Origin: an uncultured Desulfuromonas sp.
GTDB lineage: Bacteria; Desulfobacterota; Desulfuromonadia; Desulfuromonadales; Trichloromonadaceae
Assembly: GCA_937982495.1 (NCBI GenBank)
Contig: CALJLX010000062.1
Location: forward strand, 1 to 15,515
Reading direction: 5' to 3'
Length of the DNA: 15,515 nucleotides
This document shows positions 1 through 5,885 of the stretch, piece by piece. The translations under genes and the position numbers were made by a program. Positions within the stretch are counted from its first letter, which is position 1; each line of letters begins with the position of its first letter. The notes under the pieces are model-generated. The model had not been told where the DNA came from, did not search any database, and saw only the letters and a program-made list of their open reading frames with translations.

Positions 1-597
1 CGCCGCTCTTCGCAGCAGAAAGCTGGCGTAATCCTCCATGATGCGGCTGTCGGCGACGACGCAGCCGAGGCGGGTGTAGCGGCGCTCGATGTCGAATTTG
101 TCTTGCAGGGGGATGCCGGAGAGAAGCAGGTGGCCGCCGGGCCGGGTCAACTCCACCAGGCGGTCGGCCAGGGGCAAGAGGATATCGGCGTAGATATTGG
201 CCATGACCAGATCGAAAGGGCGACCGGCGACGGCGGAGAGTTCGCCGCAGATGGTCAGTACCCGGTCTTCGAGGTCGTTGAGCCGGGCGTTCTCGGCGCA
301 GGAGAGGGCCGCCGGCCATTCCAGGTCGAGGGCCGCGATCGAGGCGGCACCGAGACGGGCGGCGGCGAGGGCGAGGATGCCGGTGCCGGTGCCGAGGTCG
401 AAGGCCCGGCAGCCTTTGAGCCCGGGAATGGTCGTCAGCAGCTCCAGGCACGAGGCGGTCGTTTCGTGCTCGCCGGAACCGAAGGCCCCCTTGCGACCGA
501 GGATCAGCGGGATGCCGCAAGGGTCGGGGGTGGGAAAGCCGGCGGGGATGATGGTAAATGCGCCCACTGGAAAAGGTTTGAAGATGCGGCCCGCCAT
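1..597 (-). CDS. prmA: PrmA-like (ribosomal protein L11) methyltransferase, 3' part missing
   Basis: This is a SAM-dependent methyltransferase related to the enzyme that methylates ribosomal protein L11. The frame is open from the ATG at 597 to the window edge (199 codons, no stop), so the C-terminus lies outside. Visible motifs are FGSGEHETT (the PrmA-type FGTGTHPTT block), the SAM-binding glycine loop DLGTGTGILALAAA, an acidic strand-2 end (ALDLEW) and MANIYADIL in the place of the PrmA 'ANI' catalytic-loop motif. The start is supported by AGGAGG five bases upstream. The protein begins only about 40 residues before the FGSG motif, so it lacks most or all of the roughly 90-residue N-terminal L11-recognition domain of classical PrmA (about 290 residues). 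It could therefore methylate another protein; PrmA relatives that methylate lysines of electron-transfer flavoprotein exist. The methyltransferase fold is certain, the substrate is not. Confidence 0.8.
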   Translation of the reverse strand, partial: MAGRIFKPFPVGAFTIIPAGFPTPDPCGIPLILGRKGAFGSGEHETTASCLELLTTIPGLKGCRAFDLGTGTGILALAAARLGAASIAALDLEWPAALSCAENARLNDLEDRVLTICGELSAVAGRPFDLVMANIYADILLPLADRLVELTRPGGHLLLSGIPLQDKFDIERRYTRLGCVVADSRIMEDYASFLLRRAA

Positions 598-645
598 GCG
601 TCCTCCTGCTCATGAAAACCGTGAGTTTTTCTTAAAAACCCCGGC

Positions 646-675
646 ATCATAACAAAGGCGGCGGCAAAAGGCCAA
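646..675 (-). promoter_or_regulatory. putative sigma-70 promoter for the PrmA-like gene
   Basis: On the minus strand TTGGCC (675-670) is separated by 18 bp from TATGAT (651-646). This would give a transcript starting about 40-45 bases before the ATG at 597. The -10 box is good and the -35 box matches at 4 of 6 positions. A strong terminator lies just upstream, which supports an independent promoter here. Confidence 0.4.
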
Positions 676-703
676 AACGAAAAGGTTCGTCGCCGGGGAT
701 GGG

Positions 704-747
704 AAAAAAGAAAGCGGCGCGTTTCCCTTCTGGAGAAAACGCGCCGC
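704..747 (-). terminator. intrinsic terminator downstream of the HesB-like gene
   Basis: A perfect 11-bp inverted repeat (714-724 with 737-747, arm GCGGCGCGTTT) is followed on the minus strand by TTTCTTTTTT (713-704). It lies 23 bases after the stop of the HesB-like selenoprotein gene. The plus-strand flank is also T-rich, so the element may act in both directions. Confidence 0.88.
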
Positions 748-769
748 CTTCTTCTTTTCTATCGGATAA

Positions 770-1057
770 TCAGCAGCAGGAAGAGCCGTACTCGGGAGCG
801 ATGACGAAGCCTTTGCCGGACCAGTTGTCCACGTAGTCGATCATCTGGTTCTCGGTGAAGGGCTCGATGCTCTCCTCCATAAAAAGTTCGATGCTGCCGA
901 CTTTGGTGCTCTTTTCATTCTCTTTCGGCTCATCCAGAGCCAACCCCAGACGGGGTCCGCCTCAGCCAAAGCCCTGGAAAACGACCCGAACGGCCTTGCC
1001 CGGGCTCTTTTGCAACAGTTCTTGCAACGCCGCGCGGGCGCTCTCGGTAATCTTCAT
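770..1057 (-). CDS. HesB/IscA-like selenoprotein (UGA codon 32 read as Sec)
   Basis: This 95-residue protein resembles A-type iron-sulfur carrier proteins (IscA/HesB family), which bind Fe-S clusters or iron through conserved cysteines. An in-frame TGA (964-962) follows ...VRVVFQGFG, and the frame then continues as GGPRLGLALDEP..., exactly the block that follows the first conserved Cys in this family. The UGA therefore sits where Cys is expected, and selenocysteine 32 is the natural reading. The protein ends in SSCC, a pair of C-terminal cysteines that stands in for the usual CxC. The start at 1057 has AAGGAGG six bases upstream, and a TTGACA/TATCTT promoter lies ahead. A SECIS-like hairpin follows the UGA (925-943). 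HesB-like selenoproteins are known in deltaproteobacteria. Without readthrough the product would be a 31-residue fragment, and an annotation that stops at UGA loses the gene. Confidence 0.93.
925..943 (-). promoter_or_regulatory. bacterial SECIS element of the HesB-like gene
   Basis: In the mRNA, UUGGCUC pairs with GAGCCGA (7 bp including one U-G pair) around the loop UGGAU. The loop starts 26 nt after the UGA. This agrees with published bacterial SECIS criteria as I recall them: loop 16-37 nt from the UGA, a stem of at least 4 bp, and a G in the first two loop positions. It would be the SelB-binding element directing Sec insertion at codon 32. Confidence 0.8.
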
Positions 1058-1079
1058 GGCGACCTCCTTGTTGGTCCGT

Positions 1080-1116
1080 TTGACATAAAGATATGCGAAT
1101 ATAGGAATGATGTCAA
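1080..1116. repeat. 7-bp inverted repeat spanning the HesB-like promoter
   Basis: TTGACAT (1080-1086) and ATGTCAA (1110-1116) are exact inverted copies whose centres are 30 bp apart. One arm contains the -35 box and the other lies at the start of the transcript. The placement would suit a repressor operator, but the arms are short and chance similarity to the -35 hexamer is possible. Confidence 0.35.
1088..1116 (-). promoter_or_regulatory. sigma-70 promoter of the HesB-like gene
   Basis: A perfect TTGACA -35 box (1116-1111) and TATCTT (1093-1088) are separated by 17 bp on the minus strand. The predicted transcript begins about 25 bases before the ATG at 1057, leaving room for the AAGGAGG ribosome site. 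Confidence 0.75.
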
Positions 1117-1149
1117 GGGTCGTGTTTTGGGGGTCCGAAATAAGGAAGA

Positions 1150-1173
1150 GCCCGGCTGCGTGCGCAGCCGGGC
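1150..1173 (-). terminator. terminator of the cytochrome-barrel operon
   Basis: A perfect 11-bp stem (arm GCCCGGCTGCG, 1150-1160 with 1163-1173) has a 2-base spacer and lies 28 bases after the barrel stop codon. On the minus strand it is followed by TCTTCCTTATTTC, a moderate U-rich tail. It separates the operon from the HesB-like gene. Confidence 0.75.
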
Positions 1174-1201
1174 CCAATGAAGCATGGAACAGGGTTCGAT
1201 T

Positions 1202-3556
1202 CTAGAAACGGTAGCCGAAGCCGAGATAGGCGTAGTAGGCCTTGCCGTCTTCATCGCCGTAGACATAGGCTTCCTTCGAGCGGAAGATGTCGTAGGTCGC
1301 CGAGGCCGAGGTGTAGAAGGCGTCGGTGAACTCGTAGGTGCCGCCCAGGGTGAACTGGTACTGCTGGTAGGCGAGATCGGAATACTCGTCCACCAGATTG
1401 TTCATTTCCCAGGTGTCGTAGTTGACGGACGCATAGGGGCCCGGGGCTTCGATGCCGGTTTCGGCCAGCGGCGTGGTCAGGTTGTTCTCCGGGGTCAACT
1501 GGGCGCGTTCGGTGAAATCCCAATCCCAGCTGCTCTTGGCCCGGTTGTAGGTGAAGCCGGCATTCATCTTCAGTTTTTCGGTGGCCTGGTAATCCAGGTT
1601 GAGCGCGAGGGTGTGGACGTCGGTATTGTATTCCGCGGTGTTACAGATCGAGCCAAACTGGCCCGACGAGACGTCGTTCGCTCAGCCATGGTACCAGCCG
1701 ACGCACATCTGGTTTTCCGTTTCCTGCTTGTTGAAGGTGTAAGCCATGGTCAGGTTCATTTTGCCGTTGGGCGCGTACCAGAGGCTGACGCCGGGAACAT
1801 AGGTGGTCTGCTCGAACTCCACCTCGTCGTTTTCCGCCTGGCGCACTCGGGCGAAGAGGGTCGCCGCCTTGTTGGCGCTGATCGCCCAGGTGGTGGAGAG
1901 TTTCGCCTCGTGGACTTCATCCGGCAGGTTGGTCGATTCCAGTTGGCGATTGGGATAGACATCGGTCCAGTACCAGGTGTTGTCGGGGTTGGCCGCAGGC
2001 AACTGGTCGCCGGGGGTATTCATCGCCGCCGTGTTGTAATACCACAAACCCGAACCGAGCGGATCCTGGATGGCCAGGGGATCGCCCTGGGCGATGCCGA
2101 CATGGGCGCCGGGGAGCGGGTCGTCGATCTTCTGGAACTGATAGCTCAAGTTGCCGGAGAGGGCCTTGTTCAAGCGGGTCTTGACCGAGGCTTTCAGGGT
2201 ATGGGTGTCGGTTTCGAGCAGTTCTTCCTCGTCGCGATCCACCTCTTCGAATTCGTAGCCGAGGCGCAAGGTGGTACCACGGGCCAGGCGGTAGACGAGA
2301 TCGGTGCCGACCTCCTTGACCTTGCGGGCTTCCGCCGAATGCCAGGCGTCGGTGTTGGTTTCCGGCCAGGCGGCCGCGGCGTTGGCGGCATCCCGCGCGG
2401 GGTAATAGATTTCATTGCCGTTGACATCGATGTCATAGATGCCGCCGCGCAGGGACAGGCGCAGGTTCTTGCCGATTTTCCCGGCGAGCTTTGTCCCGAA
2501 GGATTCGTACTCGCTCTTCAAGGTGCTGCCGTCGAGAAGCAGATATTCCCCTTGCGTCTGGCTCTTCGAGCTTTCGATGTCGGATTTGACGTAGCTGGCG
2601 GTCAGACTGGCGTCCTTGGGCAGGTCGATGCGGGCCTTGAGGGCGTGGCTGTCCTTTTCCGAATCGGGGGTGCGGCCGAAGGCAAAGTCGCCGTTTTCAT
2701 AAAGCATGTTGTAGGCGGTCGGGTTGGTGGCGTCTTCGTAGTAGCGAGAAGGGGTCGAACCGCTTTCCGAGAAGGTGCGGGTCAGATACTCGTAATCGAC
2801 GGTGAGCAGCCCGAACTTGCCGGTGGCGCCGAAGACATAGTCTTCGGTGACCTCGTCGATCTTCTTGCCGACGGCGCTGACATGGCAATTGTCGCATTTG
2901 GTGACGCCGATGGCCTGCTCCAGCCCTTGACGTTTTTCGATGCGCATGCCGGTATGGAAGACGACGTTGGGCAACGAGGGGACGACCAGGTCCGCTTCGC
3001 TCTTGAGTTCACGGCGGGTCACCAGGTAGTCGTTGGACAGTTCTTCGGTGTAGGCCTGGAGCGGATCGTAGTTCAGGGTACCGCCGCCGACACTTGCGCC
3101 GGCCGGAAGATTGGCGAAGATCTTGTCCGTGGTGACGCTCGGTTGGGAACCGCCGATGTCGTCACGGCCGGTGGCGCCCATCTGGTCGAGGGTTTCGTGG
3201 TCCTTCCAGTGTTCCATGACCTGGTAATCGAAGCCGAGCCGGAAGATCCGGGCGGCGTCCAGTTCAAGGTTGAATTTCTGGTCGCGGGGGCCGTTGGCGT
3301 CCGCTTCGAGCTCGAAGGCCGAATGTTCGCCCATCTCCCCTTCAAGGGAGAGCTTCGGGGCGAAGCTGATGCCGTCCTCGGAGCGGCCCCGGACATATTC
3401 GTTGACGCGGGCTGCGTTGTCCTTGGTGTTTATCCCGGTGGCGCCGACCTCCACATGGCCGCCGAGGGCATTTCCCTCGGCAAAAGCCATGCTGGCGGTC
3501 GTCATCAAGGCCAGGACGGACAGCAATGCAAGCAGCCAAGATTGGGGTTGCCTCAT
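1202..3556 (-). CDS. Outer-membrane beta-barrel selenoprotein with a CXXCH motif (GSU2204-like, MtrB/PioB-like)
   Basis: The protein has 784 residues if the TGA at 1684-1682 (codon 625) is read as selenocysteine. It starts with a signal peptide (residues 1-26, ending AFA). Long runs of alternating polar and hydrophobic strands follow, and it ends in YYAYLGFGYRF, a typical outer-membrane-protein terminus with final Phe. Residues 221-225 are CDNCH, a c-type heme site. The only cysteines are C221, C224, C618 and C638; the last two flank U625 (MCVGWYHG-U-...-SIC). The stretch after the UGA is in the same frame, has no other stop and carries the final barrel strands. The start has AAGGAGG eight bases upstream. 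It lies 15 bp after the decaheme cytochrome gene, so the two are co-transcribed. The pairing recalls MtrA/MtrB conduits and, from memory, the GSU2203/GSU2204 pair of Geobacter, the latter described as a CXXCH-containing (seleno)protein. A role in electron transfer across the outer membrane is inferred. Confidence 0.85.
1647..1667 (-). promoter_or_regulatory. bacterial SECIS-like hairpin after the barrel UGA
   Basis: In the mRNA, GUCGGGCC pairs with GGCUCGAU (8 bp, two of them G-U) around the loop AGUUU. The loop starts 23 nt after the UGA, and its second and third bases are G-U, as in classical bacterial SECIS loops. The geometry closely matches the HesB-like element (7-bp stem, 5-nt loop, 26 nt from the UGA), although the two sequences differ. 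Confidence 0.7.
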
Positions 3557-3571
3557 TTCTTCCTCCTTGAG

Positions 3572-4582
3572 TTAACGGGTCAGACCGCCGCCGCTGAGCG
3601 GCTGGGACGGATAATCGCTGCCGTGAACCACTTTGTGGCAGGTGGTGCACTTGGTGCCGAAGGAGGTCTGGAAACCTTCCTGCCCATGCACATTGACGAT
3701 GTCGGCACTTGCCTGCTGGGCCGGAGTCGTCGCCGTTTGTCCAGGGGCGGGTACGGGCACCGTATAGTCGGATTGCCGCAGGATATGGAAATGGCCTTCA
3801 TGGCACTGCAGGCAGAGGAAGGGCTCGTTCTGCACCAGCAGGTTGTTGGCGACCGAGCCGTGGGGGTCGTGGCAGATGGTGCAATCGTCCTCGACCGGGG
3901 CGTGCCCGAAGACGAAGGGCCCCTGGTAGCGGCTGTGGCAGTTGAGGCAGAGGTCGTTTTTGCGCTCGTCGGTGAGCAGTTCGCCGTGGGCGTTGTGGCA
4001 GCTGGAGCAGTTCATCTTCCCTTCCTTGATGGGATGGTGCGAGGGGAAGTTGCTCTGGGCCATCTGCTCTTGGTGGCAGCTGTAGCAGAGGGCCGGATCT
4101 TCCTGCTTCAGGTTCGCTTTGAGCGGCTTTTCCTGGCCGTGCATGGTGTGGCAGTCGCTGCAGCTCAGGTCGACCAGGGCATGTTCGCTGTGGGTCCAGT
4201 CCATGAGTTTGCCGCTGGTGTGGCAGAGGGCGCAGATCGCCGCCGATTCCTCGGCGGCGAGGGTCGCCGGGTTGAGGATCTTGTCCGTATCCCCTTCTCC
4301 GTCGACGTGCAGGCTGCCGGGACCGTGGCAGGATTCGCAGCCTTTTTGGCCGCCCATGTACTCGAAATCGGCCAGGCGTCCGTGAATGTTGTGGGCCATG
4401 GCAGCGCCTTTGTCTTCATGACACTCGACGCAGGTTTCTTCCCCCACGTAAGTGGCGCCTTCGATGGTCGGCAGGGTCAGCAGTTTCTCGCGGATGGCAC
4501 CGGTGGCACAGGCCCCCAGCAGCAGCAACACGGGAAGCAGCCGCACCAGCCATCGGGCATGGTGTCGCGACGTTTTCGACAT
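3572..4582 (-). CDS. DmsE/MtrA-type decaheme c-type cytochrome, lipoprotein
   Basis: This 336-residue protein has ten CXXCH heme-binding motifs: CVECH, CESCH, CALCH, CSDCH, CYSCH, CSSCH, CLNCH, CTICH, CLQCH and CTTCH, from residue 51 to about 316. It begins with basic residues, a hydrophobic stretch and a lipobox LLGAC with Cys25, so it is probably lipid-anchored in the periplasm or outer membrane. The start at 4582 is chosen because it gives this signal and has AAAGGAG upstream; an in-frame ATG at 4873 would add 97 residues without a signal peptide. Ten hemes in about 330 residues matches the MtrA/DmsE/PioA size class, in which the cytochrome inserts into or docks on a barrel partner. That partner is encoded 15 bp downstream. 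No MtrC-like extracellular cytochrome follows. The role is transfer of electrons from the periplasm towards the cell surface; the physiological acceptor cannot be told from sequence. Confidence 0.93.
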   Translation of the reverse strand: MSKTSRHHARWLVRLLPVLLLLGACATGAIREKLLTLPTIEGATYVGEETCVECHEDKGAAMAHNIHGRLADFEYMGGQKGCESCHGPGSLHVDGEGDTDKILNPATLAAEESAAICALCHTSGKLMDWTHSEHALVDLSCSDCHTMHGQEKPLKANLKQEDPALCYSCHQEQMAQSNFPSHHPIKEGKMNCSSCHNAHGELLTDERKNDLCLNCHSRYQGPFVFGHAPVEDDCTICHDPHGSVANNLLVQNEPFLCLQCHEGHFHILRQSDYTVPVPAPGQTATTPAQQASADIVNVHGQEGFQTSFGTKCTTCHKVVHGSDYPSQPLSGGGLTR

Positions 4583-4759
4583 GATTTCTCCTTTCACTCC
4601 TCTCCTTGATTTAGAGACTTGCAGGCCGATGAAAAACCCTCCGGTTTTCCAGCCCCTTTCCGTTGTACATTTCGCAGTTTCTAACAAAAGCACCATACCC
4701 AGCGGGGGTTTTCCGGTAAAGCGAATGTTTCTTATGCCCCCTATTAGCGCGGCTTCTAT

Positions 4760-4787
4760 GTTATATTCATATATCTTCATTTGTCTA
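4760..4787 (-). promoter_or_regulatory. putative promoter of the cytochrome-barrel operon
   Basis: On the minus strand TAGACA (4787-4782) and TATAAC (4765-4760) are 16 bp apart, each matching the consensus at 5 of 6 positions. The transcript would have a leader of about 170 nt before the ATG at 4582. That leader contains a weak 6-bp hairpin (AAAACC/GGTTTT around 4630-4646) but no riboswitch I recognise. The core region is AT-rich and overlaps the likely binding zone of the divergent LysR protein. Confidence 0.5.
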
Positions 4788-4816
4788 TGGATAGGGCACG
4801 GCTTTTGCTTTATGAT
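4788..4816 (+). promoter_or_regulatory. putative promoter of the LysR-type regulator
   Basis: TGGATA (4788-4793, 4 of 6 matches) and TATGAT (4811-4816, 5 of 6 matches) are 17 bp apart on the plus strand. The site lies back to back with the divergent cytochrome promoter, the usual arrangement for LysR regulators that control both themselves and a neighbouring operon. Confidence 0.35.
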
Positions 4817-4863
4817 TCGGGCCACATTGATATAAATGGAAAATGAGAAGGGTGGGTGTGAGT

Positions 4864-5796
4864 ATGGAAACACGCTACTTTCAGACTCTGGTCCAGGTCT
4901 GTGAAACGGGAAGTTTTTCCAAGGCCGCGGAGTTGTTGCATATTACCCAGTCGGCGGTCTCCCAGCGGATCAAGTTTCTGGAAGAAAACTACGGGCATCA
5001 GCTCTTCGACCGCAGCGGGACGCAGCTGGAGCCCACCGGCGCCGGACTGCTGGTGCTGGAAAAGGCCAGGGAGATTCTCGCCAAAGAGCGGGAACTGCTG
5101 GATCGCCTGCAGTCCTTCAAAGGGGAGAAACGACTGTCGATCTGCTGTACCCCCACCTTCGGCATGGCCTATCTGCCGCGCATTCTCAGCGATTTCGTGC
5201 TGCGCAACGCCGACGTTCACGATCTCAAGTTCATTTTCAAGCAGCCGGCCGAGGCGATAGCCGGGGTACAAAACAAGGAATACGATCTGGCGGTGATCGA
5301 GTATTGCGATGAGATTCCGCCGGAATCCTTTGTCGTTTATCCCCTTCCCGATGACGAGTTGGTCTTTATCAGCGCCCCTTCCATGGAACTTCCCGAAACG
5401 CCCATGGAAATCGAACGTCTGCTCGATTTTCCCATCTATGCCCGCCGCGACGGCTGCAGTTCGCGCAACCTGCTGCGGCAGAATCTCGCCAACCTGGGGC
5501 ACGACATCAACGATTTCAAACGGGTGGTGATTTCCGACGATCTGCGCCTGTGCATCGGTTCGGCGCTCGACGGCTGCGGCATCTCCTTCGTTTCGCGCAG
5601 CCTGGTGCGGGGCTATCTGCTGGACCAGCGACTGCGCGCTCACTACGTCCAAGACTTCACGCATGTTCGTTCCCGCGCGGCCTTCCACCTCGCCGCCCGC
5701 GGCGAGGATCCGCTGATCGGCAACTTCATCGCCAGCCTTCAGGCCCTTTTCAGCGATCGGGGGCGCCGGCACACGGACGGGTTGGCCCTTCCCTGA
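4864..5796 (+). CDS. LysR-type transcriptional regulator
   Basis: This 310-residue protein has a winged helix-turn-helix at about residues 1-60 (FSKAAELLHITQSAVSQRI, then FLEENYGHQLFDR), a linker helix, and a LysR substrate-binding domain from about residue 90 to 295. The start METRYF at 4864 fits the usual LysR N-terminus and has a purine-rich GAAGGG about 10 bases upstream; an in-frame ATG at 4843 would add seven residues. The effector domain is unusually Cys-containing (SICC, EYC, DGC, LRLC, DGCG), which might allow redox sensing, but no OxyR-type paired-Cys motif is clear. It is transcribed away from the cytochrome-barrel operon, so control of that operon is the most likely job. The effector is unknown. 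A strong terminator follows. Confidence 0.9.
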   Translation: METRYFQTLVQVCETGSFSKAAELLHITQSAVSQRIKFLEENYGHQLFDRSGTQLEPTGAGLLVLEKAREILAKERELLDRLQSFKGEKRLSICCTPTFGMAYLPRILSDFVLRNADVHDLKFIFKQPAEAIAGVQNKEYDLAVIEYCDEIPPESFVVYPLPDDELVFISAPSMELPETPMEIERLLDFPIYARRDGCSSRNLLRQNLANLGHDINDFKRVVISDDLRLCIGSALDGCGISFVSRSLVRGYLLDQRLRAHYVQDFTHVRSRAAFHLAARGEDPLIGNFIASLQALFSDRGRRHTDGLALP

Positions 5797-5813
5797 CCTG
5801 GGTCTCCAGACGG

Positions 5814-5864
5814 AAACAGCGACGCCGCGCTCCGAACATCTCGGGCGCGGCGTCGCTGTTTTTT
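5814..5864. terminator. bidirectional terminator between lysR and the hybrid kinase
   Basis: A perfect 17-bp inverted repeat (5814-5830 with 5845-5861) is continued by a further 4 bp (CCGA/TCGG) after one bulged T, with loop ACATC. On the plus strand it ends in TTTTTT (5859-5864), which suits the LysR gene. The kinase gene arrives from the other side and stops at 5886, so one hairpin probably serves both convergent genes; the minus-strand U tract is short. Confidence 0.93.
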
Positions 5865-5885
5865 CTAGGGGATGGTCGAGGAGGC

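Noticed and set aside
103..652. Plus-strand frames of 151-170 codons near the left edge
   Set aside because: They lie opposite the PrmA-like gene, which has unmistakable SAM-binding motifs.
943..956. Alternative hairpin ACCCC-GTCT-GGGGT closer to the HesB UGA
   Set aside because: Its loop begins only 11 nt after the UGA, too near for a bacterial SECIS; the hairpin at 925-943 fits distance and loop rules better.
1664..1676. Hairpin CGACG-TCT-CGTCG just after the barrel UGA
   Set aside because: It is too close to the UGA and has no G in the loop; the hairpin at 1647-1667 fits better.
1682..1684. Barrel gene as a pseudogene or frameshift split into 624- and 121-codon genes
   Set aside because: No frame change is needed. 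The downstream part continues in frame, has no ribosome site or start of its own at the junction, and a SECIS-like hairpin follows the UGA. A sequencing error cannot be fully excluded.
1184..4609. Plus-strand open frame of 1141 codons
   Set aside because: It is antisense to the decaheme cytochrome and the barrel gene. Its product is a Gly/Val/Ala/Gln-rich string with no domains, as expected opposite GC-rich coding sequence, while the minus strand shows ten heme motifs and signal peptides.
4583..4759. Cyclic-dinucleotide (GEMM) riboswitch in the cytochrome leader
   Set aside because: Such switches often precede cytochrome genes in Geobacter relatives, but I could not find the conserved core sequences or tetraloop-receptor pattern in this leader.
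4583..4873. Longer N-terminus for the decaheme cytochrome (ATG at 4873)
   Set aside because: It would bury the lipoprotein signal 97 residues inside the protein and cover the promoter region. The ATG at 4582 has a good ribosome site and starts directly at the signal peptide.
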